A stretch of DNA of 64,000 bases from Nageia nagi (GCA_050084985.1 JBITNC010000001.1:34844001-34908000), one strand, 5' to 3'. Counted from the stretch's first letter, positions 20,469-31,799 are shown. The notes: generated from the letters alone by a model not told the origin. Translations and numbers: made by a program.

Positions 20469-20775
20469 GGAGCTTAACTCCATGCCAAGAGGCATTATAA
20501 TATAAGAGTTGTAACTCTATACCAAGGGGCATGGTATGATGAGAGCTAAATATCTACACCAAGAGGCATGATATGATGAGAGCTAAAACTCTATGCTAAG
20601 AGGCATGATAATATAAGAGCTAAAACTCTACATCAAGAGGCATGATAATATGAGAGTTGAAACTCTATGCCAAGAAGAATGATAATATGAGAGCTAAAAC
20701 TCTATGCAAAGAGGCATGATAATATGATGAGAGCTAAAACTCTACACTAAGGGGCATGATAATATGTGATAATTC
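20469..20775 (+). repeat. ~37-bp tandem array GAGCTAAAACTCTATGCC
   Basis: Eight imperfect copies of a unit containing GAGCTAAAACTCTA and AAGAGGCATGATAATAT. Related single copies recur at about 20,815-20,835 and 23,670-23,745, so the motif lies on both sides of the PMD gene. Confidence 0.9.
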
Positions 20776-21081
20776 TTGAAACCTCATGCTGAAGAACCAT
20801 GATGTCTATGTGGGAGTTAAAACTCCATGCAAATTAGGATGTTCAATCTAACAAAATAAGGAACATGGGTGGTCTATTTTGATTAAAGCACACAATTGAT
20901 GGTCCTTAATGCTTGAAAAACAAAGGTCATGGGTGATCCTTTTATTAAGGAATTTTTGAAAACTATAATACTTTTATAATGGCATATTTCTTGCTAATTC
21001 TAACTGACTACTTCATTTACCTATTTGTAGTGCATAATTATGCAAATCAAGGCTATCTAGAAATATGTGCTCTTGAAATCT

Positions 21082-21088
21082 TATAAAA
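21082..21088 (+). promoter_or_regulatory. Candidate TATA box of the antisense PMD gene
   Basis: TATAAAA within CTTATAAAAAGGGC, about 150 bp before the ATG at 21239 that may start the first exon. Its placement upstream of a plus-strand gene is suggestive only. Confidence 0.4.
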
Positions 21089-21238
21089 AGGGCTTAAACA
21101 CCTTTCATTATCACTTGCTTGCAATTTGAGAGAAGAGAGTACTTTAGAATTTTGAGAACCTATTCAATGGGTGTTTGTTTTTAACTTTGCTACTATTAAT
21201 ATGTAGTTGCTTTTGCTTCTTTTTCATAGCTTTATACA

Positions 21239-21310
21239 ATGGCTTTACTGATCAGACATCAAAAGGGACATAGAGCCACTTTGGTGATGAAATCTTCTAC
21301 TGGCCATCAA
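21239..21310 (+). pseudogene. Candidate first exon of the PMD gene
   Basis: An ATG opens MALLIRHQKGHRATL and MKSSTGHQ before a GTAAAT donor-like site at 21311. The PMD homology starts about 450 bp downstream, so a first intron is implied. No similarity supports this exon on its own. Confidence 0.3.
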
Positions 21311-23106
21311 GTAAATCATCTTTACCTTTCTTTTCTTTGGTTTATTCCTACTTTTTCCCATGTTTTTATAGCTTTTCTATAAATCCAACATATTGCCCCT
21401 AGGGTTTCACATGTTAGAACACATGATTTTATTTTTGCTTTTTAGTATTTTTTTTTATTTTTCTATCTCTATGGTAAGGTTTATATTTTTTGTATGACCC
21501 TTACATGAAATTTTGTCATCATGTTTTAATGAGAAGAGGGTCGTTGGTGATCCCTTTTGCTCTAGTTTGGACCATGGGTAGTCTTCTTTTACTATTCTAA
21601 GACCATTGGTGATCATTTTTTGTTTGTCTATAAAACTAAAAAAATGCATTAATAACTAAAGCTAATCTTACTTTTTGGGTGCATTTTTCCAAGATAGTAG
21701 CTATTACATGAGGGCTTCAAAAAAAAGTACCAATTTTATTATTGCTCAATAATGGCCCCAATTAGAGGAGAGATGGAACACACTTGAGGTTGTTTCATTG
21801 AGTTATTTAGATTTTGATAATTATATTTACCATTATCAAGACATTTTGATGGCTTTGATGGAAAGGTGGGATCCTAATTCCAACAACTTTCACCTACTCA
21901 CTAGGGAGATCATAGTGACACTAGAGGATATATACAAGATCACTAGGCTACCTATCAAAGGTAAGCTAGTGAATATGGTTCCCATTCCTAGCATGGAATA
22001 AGTAGAGGAGTGGGCTACATGGCTCATAGGATTGGATGATTTAAATCTTAAGAATAGGGGAGTTTCCCTAATGCAACATGTAGCAAAGGATCCTCTAACA
22101 TGGGCTAACCTATAGTTGAGGCTCCTCATTGCATGCTTACTAGATGTTGTTGTTTATCTAGAAAAGAGTAGCAAGACATTTCCTATGGAGATGGTTCCTA
22201 TTATCATGGACATGGTTTTACATAAGTAGTGATATGCATGATGCCCACCTATTTTGGCATAGTTATATCATGATTTGCATTCATTTTCTAAGGTGGAGAG
22301 AGAGGGGAGATTGATGGCTCACTCTATGATACTATAGGTATGGGCCTATGATCACATAGGCATCTCTAAACTAACATCTCTACCACTAGACCTACCTGAT
22401 GATATGCCCACATGGTAGCTATGGGCTACTACACATGGTCTTGAGTTTCCTAATGTTGATGTATAGGGATGAAGGATATGGTTGGATACTCTCAAGGAGT
22501 CATAGATGTATTGGCATCCCTATAGGTATGCCCTAGAATGGGACAAGGATATGCATGAGCTAGCTTGGGTGAGACACTCAACATATATTCAAGAATGTAG
22601 GGCAATCATTGAGCCATACAGGTTAGATTTAGTACTTTGGTAGTTTGAGATGTAGCAAGGGATACCAGATGACTACAAGATAGTAGTATGCTACTACCAT
22701 AATAAGAATTTTATAGAGGACTATGAGCTAGTACTAGATTAGGATTCTAAGTTGACATACCCTAATGAGGAATTTGATTTTGAGGATGACACAAATATAT
22801 ATGGTCCTAAGCATATTGAGGACTATCTAGACTAGTGGAAAGGATGTAATCTTCACCACCTAAGCATACATGAGGTAGACCAACCTAGGGATGAGGTAGG
22901 CAAAGATGACATAGGGGATGCATCGATTGGGTGGGACATAGGATACACTTAGGCAAGATGGAGCTCATATGACATGGGTGATGCACATGATGAGACACTC
23001 AATGCAAGTCATAATGATAATAAGGAGATTGAACTAGACCAATATGATTATGAGCTAGACATAGAGAGAGGTACAAATGCGATCAAAGATGAGGATGATG
23101 ATGATG

Positions 23107-23142
23107 GTATTTATTCTTTTTTATCTTTATATATTATATATA

Positions 23143-23180
<38 letters not shown>

Positions 23181-23236
23181 TATATATTATTTGTAAATGC
23201 ATGCAATACTAATATGTGATTTCATATTATCTATAG
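23107..23236 (+). other. Likely 130-nt intron in the PMD gene
   Basis: It starts GGTATTTATT after GATGATGATGATG (GT at 23107-23108) and ends CTATAG before ATGATGAGG. Splicing joins an Asp/Glu-rich exon to a further Asp/Glu-rich exon in the same frame (phase 1, remade codon GAT). It contains a (TA)n microsatellite. Confidence 0.65.
23129..23190. repeat. (TA)n microsatellite inside the intron
   Basis: Interrupted TA runs. They create the only break between the acidic and coiled-coil coding parts. Confidence 0.93.
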
Positions 23237-23612
23237 ATGATGAGGATCTTGAACTAGATGTGGCTTAGTTACATAGGCTCATAGAGGAAAAGGATGCTAA
23301 AGTCAAAGAGCTACAGGGCTAACTACAATATGGAGGAGGAGACTATGCTAGCCTATACTAGGACCTATAAAGAGCAAATGCATAGATCCAAGATCTTTAT
23401 GAGTATCTGCATAAGGCTAAGAGATAAGTGGGTGAAGAGAAAGTAAGGTCTAAGAAATACAAGGCTAGGTGCAAGGGTAGTAGTTCTAGTAATGCTACTA
23501 GTTCTAGTGTAGGGGGAGGAGGTCCTTTTGGGAGGCGATAATTCTAGACATATGCTGATCACTCAGCCATGTTTAGATTTTATAAAATGAAGAACTTTTT
23601 ATATGATATATA

Positions 23613-24479
23613 AAATATGACTTTTGTTTATTTGATTTGTTGTTTATGACATGTATTTATGATATGTATGAGATCTAAAACTCTATGCCAAGAGGCCTAC
23701 AAGGATATAGTGATCTAGGGGCTAAAACTCCACACAAAGGGGAATTCATTAATTTTTAGTGTGACAAAATTTGACCATGAAAGAGGATCATAGGTGGTCC
23801 ATTCTTAGCAAAAATGGAGCACTAGCACTCCTATTATGATGTCAAAATGATCCTCCATTTTCTCCATCATGATTTTGATTAGTTCATCTATCCTACTATC
23901 AGTTCCATTAGTGTTAGTAAGATCATGCATGTCTACCAAATGATGTAACCAAAGGACCTTGTACCCCCACTAATATTGGCTTCATTCCATTATTTTCCTT
24001 GTTATGCCCCTATGATAGTGGGCTCTTTCATCATATTTCCTTATGTATACAATATTCTTGCATTGTGTTGTGGCATGGGGTTCTTGTAAATTCTTAATTT
24101 TTATTATCTGCATGTACATGAGTCTTTTTTTGTTCTTATTATTTTTTGAATGATATTTCTTTCTTGTATACTAAATATTGGATGATATCTTTAAAATTTT
24201 TGCATTCACATGTTTTATTTCCATGAATTTTATGATATATATAACATCCTCCTATAGTTTTAATGGCTTTTTGGCTCATGGTTGGTAGTTGAATCAAACC
24301 CTTTTATAGTAATGATTGTAACAACTCATCATGATCTTTCATAATCTTGGTATATACTGATGAGGTTTTATGCTTTGTTAAATAAGGCATTTCTTTCATT
24401 ATTGTAATTATTGCTATCACTCTCATAGTTGATTGTTTCCTTTCTTCTCTTTTAAATTTCTAAGAACCAATTTTTACCA
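23613..24479. other. Spacer between the PMD gene and gag
   Basis: Non-coding, with single copies of the AAAACTCTATGCCAAGAGG and CATAGGTGGTCCATT motifs that also occur near 20.5-20.9 and 25.6 kb. No pol domain is visible on either strand. Confidence 0.5.
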
Positions 24480-26117
24480 AGTTCTTCTCTTTTTGAATCA
24501 TATCCATAATCATGTCAAAGAGGGCTTGCTATAGATAGTTGAAAAATTATAGTATCATCTCATCTCTAAGGGATTTTATCAGCATATGTTTTAGCTCTTT
24601 TTCACTTAGATTTATAAATTTTTCTCCATGCTTTTACAAATTCTTCAAATGATTGGTTCTCACCTTATCTCATTCTCACTAAATCAACAAGGGTTGGTTT
24701 TCTTTTTATGTTGTGTTAACATTGATTTAGGAATTTTTATTTCAATTGCTTATTATTGGTGATACTTTGATTTTCAAGACTATAAAACCATTTGAAAGCT
24801 TCTTTCCCTAAACTAAGTTGAAATAATCTTGCTAACCTATCTACATCATGTTGATGGTTACAAACTACTTCCTCAAATATTGTAATGTTTATTCTTAGAT
24901 CACTAATGCCATCATATTTATTGAAATATATGTCTTCCCCTTCCCATGTTTTACCTTTTATTTTTGTACAAAAGGGGTGCCTTTCATTTAGCAATTCACC
25001 CTCTTTCTCTTTACTCAATAATGTTAGCCTCTTTAGTTATTTGGCCATTACTTTCAGTTGTGCCATTATTTTCTTTAATTTCTCTTTTTCATTTTGTATA
25101 ATTACATTGTTAACATTTTTCTCTTTTTCTAGGGAATTAGGTTTTTTAGTTTCTTCCTCATTCTCATATTTAGGTATTTTAGGGGTGAATTTCCCATTTT
25201 GATCTCTCCATTCTTGGATTAGTTGATTTTCTAACTCTTTGATAATTACTTGCCTTACACATAGTTGAGCCTTTTGATAAAATTGTGTGCTTATTATCTT
25301 TCTCACCTCCATCTCTTTAATCTCTTTTTCTTATTTGACTAATAAGGGTAAGCATTGATAAGTCCTTGTGCCATAGGGTCAGTTTCAAGTTCTATCTCTA
25401 CTTCACTATCTAACTCATCATCAAATTCTACCTTCTCATCATCCATATATTCATAATTAGCCTCTTCTTGTGTCATTGGTTCATGACTTTTTAAATTTTC
25501 TATGAGTGTTAGAGATGATGAAGGTTGATGAAGGTTTGACTTAGGGATGAAAGGATTTTGGTCAAGATAAAGCATACAAAAATTCATATGGTTTTCCATA
25601 GAACAAATGGGCCATAGGTGGTCCATTTTGAGAGGATTTAGACTACAAGTGATCCTATTTTGATCTATTAAGGTATACAGCAAAAGGTTTAACTTATCAA
25701 GTAGTATCCTAGAATGTGAACTAAGATTGCTTATGATCAAAAATTCATAAATTATATGTAATGAATGAGCTATGGTAGGATCTTGAGTAAACCTATAGAA
25801 TATCCTAGGGTGTTTTATGAATTCTTGCGCCAACCTTAATTTATCTTCCATTAGGTTTAGATTATTAGATTTTTCAAATTCATAGAGGGTTAATTACAAT
25901 TTATTTCAAAAGATTGAACTATTTCTTCTTTGAGGTTCTCATTCTCTTTTGAATTCCCATTATAAGATTCATCATCCATTATATTTATACCTATTTTATT
26001 AGGATCATCATTGTATTCAAAATCTCCATGATAAGATTCATCATTAGGAAAATTGGTTTCAATAACCAAAGGGATACTATCTTTATTTAACCTAGCATTT
26101 TTTCTTATTGATGTCAC
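24480..26117 (-). pseudogene. gag: Gag of the minus-strand Tat-like element
   Basis: Four minus-strand open stretches follow each other (26117-25890, 25851-25339, 25312-25037, 25018-24737), split by stops and short gaps. The N-terminal part is acidic with DESYHGDF and DDESYNGNS-type repeats, and a 170-residue stretch ends in an Asp/Glu-rich segment. A Lys/Glu-rich coiled-coil precedes the Gag core (YFNKYDGISDLRINITIFEE, RLARLFQLSLGKEAFKWFY). Past 24737 it continues as PTLVDLVRMR and NQSFEEFVKAWRK, the usual Retrotrans_gag end. No zinc knuckle was seen after it. Confidence 0.8.
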
Positions 26118-26226
26118 TCCTTTCCATGATTTTCTTTTTCTTTTAGTTGGATTAATTTTTGATTGGTTTAATGAGAAGAGATCTAATGAATTATTTATAT
26201 TTTATTATATTTTTAGAAGTTGAGTT

Positions 26227-26243
26227 TCACATCGAGTTCACCA
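26227..26243 (-). promoter_or_regulatory. Primer-binding site of the minus-strand element
   Basis: On the minus strand TTTGGTGAACTCGATGTG follows the LTR end directly. TGGTGAAC is shared with the Tat element around it and with the one at 57-61 kb. Confidence 0.75.
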
Positions 26244-26245
26244 AA

Positions 26246-27026
26246 TGTTTACAAATATTTTGAGAATGCAAATAAATATATAACTACAAAACCCAACATA
26301 CTTATTTTGAGCTACAAATAGCAATTTAGACCATATAGAAAAATAGATGAAGAAGATAGCCACTCTAGAATTAGGATGACAATACCAATCAAAGACTATG
26401 ATTTGTATACTTACCTTACAAAGCATACTTGACACCAAAGGATGATGATATATTTGATGAGTTGATTGCAAAAGAATCCTGCTCCAAAAGCTATGACCTA
26501 AAATATTGTAAAAGGAGGATCATAAGCAATCTATATGTTGTACAAGAGGAGCACCAATAGTGTGTTTAGCATGAATAAGGAGCTTGGATGATATTCATTA
26601 GATTTTCCTTTTATTTCAAACCAAATAAATTAATTGCACATAGATGTTTCAAACAAAGTATAGATTATAGATGTTAGAATAACTCACATAAGGAAGTGCA
26701 TAAACCATAGTCTTGAATGGTAGCATCAAGAGACACCTAAAGTATTGCCACCACCAAGACTAGATATTGGATCATGTATCTCCTTGATGTGGACTTACTA
26801 TTAGATCCCTATTTATATAGATAATAATATGAACTACTCCTTAGGTTGATGTGTACCTACATAAACAAGGTTAGTCCACAATATATAATGATAATCAAAA
26901 TAACCATTGATATCATAACCATATTCAAAATAAATATTGACATTATTGCATTAAATATTTTAAATGTATATTAGTGTAAGAAAATGTATTTATTTAAATG
27001 CATAAATAAATTTTATGCAATAATAG
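26246..27026 (-). repeat. 5' LTR of the minus-strand element
   Basis: Minus-strand LTR ending TTTGTAAACA before the primer site. It includes about 210 bp (26,675-26,885) absent from the other LTR, so one LTR gained or lost this segment. Confidence 0.88.
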
Positions 27027-27031
27027 ATAAC
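27027..27031 (+). repeat. Target-site duplication ATAAC (right)
   Basis: Exact match to 19457-19461. Confidence 0.7.
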
Positions 27032-28120
27032 AATACAAAGAAAATAATGGGACCCATCAATTTTATAAAATAATGCAATTTGATTGAACTATTTATGATA
27101 TTTATGAAGATTTATAGCTTGATAATACTATACCACTTGAGTTTGATTATTTTAGTACTGATGATGATATTTTAGAATACTTGGGGGAGCATTTAGAATT
27201 GCCTAAATCAAATGAAAAAATGGAAACCAAGTTACATTCTTAATGAGTATGTATATTTTAGATAAGAAGTGAATTTGAATAAAGTATTTCAAGTTTAGCA
27301 AGGAGATAATAATACAGGTGATATTTAGGGATTAAAAGAACTACCTTCATTGCTATAGAAAAAGGATGAATTAACATTCCTAGCTAAAGAATTAGTAGAT
27401 TTCAATATTGGAATAGATGAAAAAAGGTTGGTAAAAGTTGGAGCAACCCTTGCAATACCTCAATAAGAAAGGTACAAAAACAAATTTATTGAAAATCAAA
27501 AGAATTTTTCTTAGTCTTATGTTGATATGCTTGGTTTAGATCCCTCTTTTGTTATTCATAATTTACCATTAAAGGAAGGACCCAAACTAGTCAAACAAAA
27601 ACCAAGAAAGATGCATCTTTCTAAGGCATTGTTAGTCAAGAAATAAATATTTGAATGTTGGATTTATTAAACTAATTGATTATTTAGAATGGATAGCTAA
27701 CATTGTTCCTATTACAAAACCTACTAGAGAAATAAGGATTTGTATATATTTCCATGATATCAATAATGCTTGTCCAAAAGATGATTTTTTATTACTTAAT
27801 ATTGATATGATTGTGGATAGTATTGCTTTTCATTATACTTTATCTTTAATGGATGTATTTTTGGGATATAACTAAATATTAATCAACACATATGATCAAC
27901 ATATGACTACTTTCACTACACCATGGGGAAAGTTTTATTGAAAGGTTATGCCTTTTGGATTAAAAAATGCAAGTGCTATCACCAAAGGGCTATGGTGTCA
28001 ACATTCCATGAGAACATTCATGAATTAGTAGAAGTATAATTTTATGATATTTGGGTCAAATAAAAGCAAGGACAAGATAATTTAGATCTCCTTAAATAGG
28101 TATTTCAAATTCTAAAAAGA
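27032..28120 (+). pseudogene. Tat linker and reverse transcriptase remnant
   Basis: After an acidic linker, DMLGLDPSFVIHNLPL opens the RT. Then come HLSKALLVKK, ASNIVPITKPT-like sequence in a 74-codon open stretch (27651-27875: REIRICIYFHDINNACPKDD, DVFLGYN), TTFTTPWGKFY and VMPFGLKNAS. The order and the ACPKDDF block identify a Tat RT. The YVDD box is lost (near 28,040 it reads as NFMIFGSNKSKD). Stops break all frames. Confidence 0.85.
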
Positions 28121-28830
28121 TATAACCTTAAACTCAAATCTCAAAAGTGTGATTTTGGTGTTACTTTAGGAAAATTGCTTGGATTCATGGTCTCAAAAAG
28201 GGGTATTGAGGTAGATCATAAGAAGGTAAAAGCCATAGTAAGTATGTTAACTCCAAGGAATCTATAGAAACTAATGAGTCTCCAAGGATAGATAAATTCA
28301 ATAGGAATATTAATTTCCCAACTTCAAGATAAATGTAGGCCATTTACTTATTTATTGAAAAAGGATGTTAAGTTAATTTGTATGGGACAAAAAATGTCAA
28401 AAAGCATTTGAAGATATTAAATAGTACTTGTTAAATCCTCCTATCTTAGTGCCTTTGGATTTTGCAAAACTAGCATATCTTTATATATTAGCTACTTTTT
28501 ATTCCTTGGGGAAATGTTGTATCAAAAAGATGATGAGAATAAATAAAGAGTAATATACTACCTTAGCAAAATACTTACTAATTATGAAACTAGATACACA
28601 CCTATGGAAAAGCTTTTCTTTGGTATTATTTTTGCTATAGAAAAATTAAGGCATTATGTTTTAAATTGCACTACATATGTTGTTAGCCCAGTTGACCCAT
28701 TGAAATATCTTGTAGCAAAATAAAATTTATCAGGAAGAGTAGCTAAGTGGTTGATGTTATTACAAGAATTTGATGTCAATGTGGTAAAGTAAAAATTCAT
28801 GAAAGGGTAGGAAATTGTAGACTTGATAGT
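28121..28830 (+). pseudogene. Tat RT connection and RNase H remnant
   Basis: SKRGIEVDHKKVKAI marks the end of RT. PILVPLDFAKLAYLY, RVIYYLSKILTNYETRYTPM, IIFAIEKLRHYV and RVAKWLMLLQEFD follow, typical for RNase H and its tether. Confidence 0.85.
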
Positions 28831-28979
28831 ATAATTCCATTAAAAATGGTACATAGAGAATTTTTAGATGAGTCTGATGAGGATTCATGTAGCAAGTAGT
28901 GTGCAATACTAATAAAAGGATGCCAACAATGTGACATTGATGAAATGACAATCCCATATGATTTTGTGTGCTACATGGA

Positions 28980-29415
28980 GGATGAGCGTACAACTTGGAC
29001 CCTATAATTTGATGGATCTAAGTGTTATTACATATCAAGGATAGGTATTGTTTTAGTGTCACCCACTAATGAGGTATTTCCTATGGCTTATAAACTTGGA
29101 TTTGAGTGTACCTATAATATGGCATAGTATGAAGCTTTAATTTTATGATTAAAAGTAGCTATAACCTTGAAAATAAAATATTTGGAAATCTATGGTGATT
29201 CATAGCTTATGGTAAATCAAGTCAATTATACATACAATATAAAGGATAAAAAGTTAAAGTCATATAAGATAGTGGTTGTTAAGTTGGTTGATGAGTTTAA
29301 TAGGTACACTATTTAGAATATTCCAAGGGCTAATAATAGGTATGAAGATGCAATGGTAAGTGCAACTTCATTGGCACCAATTGAGATAGAAAATGAAGAA
29401 ACTATCCTTATAATT
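28980..29415 (+). pseudogene. Second (archaeal-type) RNase H, left of the insertion
   Basis: TWTLxFDGSKCYY, RIGIVLVSPTNEVFPMAYKL, YEALIL, KYLEIYGDS and IPRANNRYEDAMVS. This extra RNase H defines the Tat lineage. It continues as ETILII before the next element inserts at 29,424. Confidence 0.85.
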
Positions 29416-29423
29416 TGAAAGCT

Positions 29424-30522
29424 TGTAATGTCCCCAAATTTGTAAAATGTCACTTTCTCTCCTCTTGGAGTGTGACATTCATGGCAAAGGAGGAGAAACC
29501 AAAAATAAATTAATTTAGGAGTATTTTATTAATATTTTGCATTTATTTCTGTAACCAAGGCTAAAGAGACCCTTGAGGCACTCACCCTTGGATTTCATTT
29601 AATTAATCTGGCTCAATTATTTGTAATTAATGCAATATTAGTCTCTCATAATGGGATGTTGCATTTATGAGCCATTGATCTTGTAATTTGGCATCTCTAA
29701 GTAACCATTGTGGGATGTTGGGCTTCCTGGGTCCCTAGATGATTTAATTTATCATCCCAAGGCACCAAAAGAGGGACATTGCACTTTGGGTGATTCCAAG
29801 GTATGAGAGATCTTGTTATAAAAGGAGATGGGATGCATCATTTGTGGGCATGCTTGAAGATCATTAGAGTTTATCTCTTTCTAGGGGTTAGCAGCTAGTG
29901 GAGTTGCACTTTCCAGCTAGCTTAGTGGGAGAGCTCAAGCCAGTGTGGAGGAGTTCTTACCTAAGCTAAGATAGTAGCTCAAGCCAATGAGGTGGAGTTG
30001 CTAGAGTAGCTTGAGCTAGTGAGGTGGAGTTACTAGAATAGTTCAAGCCAGTGTGGTGGAACTATTCCATCCTTGATCTAGATCCAGCTAGTGGGGTAGA
30101 TCCAGATCCAACCAATGTGGCCATATTCTAGATCCAAATCTAACCTACCAAATTAGTGTAAGGAGACACATCCTAGATCTAGACCAGTCGAATCAATGTG
30201 AGGAGGCTCATCTAGCATTGGGGAGAAGAGGTTGAAAAACTTGAAGGGCCAGATCATCCAAATCTACCTTGTGAGGGCAAACATCCCCCTTCTTGAGCAT
30301 TTGGATATTTTTCCTTGAGTATTGTACTTATCCATTGGGATGTCCCAGCTCTTGAAGAATAAAATTCATTTCTAGCTCTATTTCTTATTCAATTTGTAGA
30401 TCTAATTTGAATTGAGCTAGTTAGAAAAATATAAAAAAATATATAAATTCCTTAGTGATATTTCAACTTTGGAATATTACACTTTAACAAAATCACATTT
30501 TGTGAGTTTTGGGGATATTACA
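29424..30522 (+). repeat. 5' LTR of the gag-protease element
   Basis: TGTAATGTCCCC to GGGGATATTACA. It contains imperfect ~38-bp tandem units with GCTCAAGCCAGTG and GGTGGAGTTGCTAGA (about 29,930-30,130). Partner at 32968-34043; most visible differences are C/T or G/A. Confidence 0.93.
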
Positions 30523-30523
30523 A

Positions 30524-30535
30524 TGGTATCAGAGC
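30524..30535 (+). promoter_or_regulatory. Primer-binding site, initiator tRNA-Met
   Basis: TGGTATCAGAGC one base after the LTR. The same primer is used by chromoviruses and copia elements. Confidence 0.93.
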
Positions 30536-30563
30536 TATTTTTCTTGCCAACCTGTATTAGCTC

Positions 30564-31550
30564 ATGCCACCCAAGATCCATAATTACTACTTGAGAGGAA
30601 GAAGTGATCCTGATTACCAGCTGAACTTGGAGGAGAGAGATGTAATAGATTTGGAGGGATCTAAAGAGTGGGAGGAAGCTGGACAAGGGAACATGGCCGA
30701 TTCCAACATAGCCATCCTAGATGCATTAAGGAAGATGATGGAGCAATTGCAGATACTCACATCCCAAAGATGGAACCAAACTCCACCACCCAGTTAGGAG
30801 AATAGAAATGGCCAAGGAGAGAGCTCATCTAGGGCTAGATCTTGTTACCAAAAGTCTATACCTATTCCACCTAAGCCTCTTTTAAAAAAAGAGGAAGATC
30901 TAGAGGAGATCTATCAGAGACATTAGGAGAGGTTCAACCAATTGTTCGATGAGTACATGGCCAAACCACTAGAGTATAGAAACATCATATCTTTCTAAAA
31001 ATTTCATGGATAATTGGAGGGAGGAAAAGGAGGATGCCCACCTATCTTTAAGGATCCATTACAAAAGATCCAATTGGAGAAATTTGATGGAGGTGCAGGG
31101 ATCTTAGCAAGAGGATGGATTCACCAGCTCTAAATGTACCTATCTTTCAATTCCATGGTAGAAGATGAGGCCATACATTTTTCCACACTCTCCTTAAAGG
31201 GATGAGCTTATGAGTGGTGGCACCATGGATTGAAAACATTGGGGCATGACCAGATCTCAACTTTTGATGAATTTTGCCAAAGGTTGCTGGAACATTTTGA
31301 AAAGAAGATTGAAGAAAGTTACTTCCATGAGCTCACCAAGATCCAATAGAAAGGTATAATTAAAGAATATGTAGATGAGTTTATGAATGTTTCTATTATA
31401 GTTTTAGATCTGTTAGAAGCTAGAAGGATGACTATGTTCATGGAGGGTTTGAATGAAAATATCAGAGCATCTGTCAAAGCATTTGAGACAAATGATCTTG
31501 ATGAGGCAATTAGAAGGGTCGTAGCACTTGAATCAACCAATTTGATCTAA
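30564..31550 (+). pseudogene. gag: Ty3/gypsy gag of the gag-protease element
   Basis: The frame opens at ATG 30564 (MPPKIHNYYLRGRSDPDYQL) and, with a few TAG/TAA codons at former Gln sites, continues through DPLQKIQLEKFDGGAGILAR, MYLSFNSMVEDEAIHFSTL, AYEWWHHGLKTLGHDQIS, FCQRLLEHFEKKIEESYF and LFMEGLNENIR-like sequence. This is a clear Retrotrans_gag core with N-terminal extension. It would assemble particles. Only a handful of stops separate it from an intact frame. Confidence 0.85.
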
Positions 31551-31799
31551 GGAAAGAGTAATCAAGGAAGGATGTAGCCACCCTAGTAACAAATTGTGCT
31601 AGCAAATAAAATGAATGGGAGCTAAGGAAGGCTCACATCTCCACCAAGGAGAAATACATGGCCACTGGAGTAGACACAAAGGGATTGAGAGATCTCACAT
31701 TTTGAAATGAGAAGAAGGAAAATGTGCTTTATCTATAGAGGATCATGGGAGCTAGGCCATCACTACAATGGGAAGGTGTAGCTTAGTTATGTAGAGGTA

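Larger units (their letters stand above)
21756..23612 (+). pseudogene. Plant mobile domain (PMD) gene with intron and coiled-coil tail
   Basis: The frame reads RWNTLEVVSLSYLDFDNYIY, LMALMERWDPNSNNFHLL and VTLEDIYKITRLPIKGKLV. This matches the plant mobile domain (PF10536) start, where 'L-x-E-R-W-x-P-x-T-x-T-F-H' leads to 'T-L-D-V-L-G-L-P-x-G'. PMD proteins include MAIN and MAIL1 of Arabidopsis, which act in gene silencing; related copies ride on transposons. An acidic region follows (22,974-23,106), then a likely intron (23,107-23,236), then a charged coiled-coil (HRLIEEKDAKVKELQ) and a Ser/Gly-rich end. Several TAG/TAA codons sit where Gln is expected. It runs antisense to its host element. 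Confidence 0.75.
19462..27026 (-). mobile_element. Minus-strand non-autonomous Tat-like element with gag and antisense PMD gene
   Basis: LTRs at 26246-27026 (5') and 19462-20022 (3'), primer site on the minus strand at 26227-26243, purine tract CAAAGTGGGGCAT (minus strand) beside the 3' LTR, ATAAC duplications. Gag lies at 26117-24480 on the minus strand. No protease, RT, RNase H or integrase is found. Instead, between gag and the 3' LTR, the opposite strand carries a plant-mobile-domain gene. Extra antisense ORFs between pol and the 3' LTR are known in plant Tat elements; here pol is absent. Confidence 0.88.

Noticed and set aside
20235-20532. Two minus-strand frames rich in Cys/Val/Met/His
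   Set aside because: They are translations of the ACATGACCAC minisatellite, which stays open by its composition.
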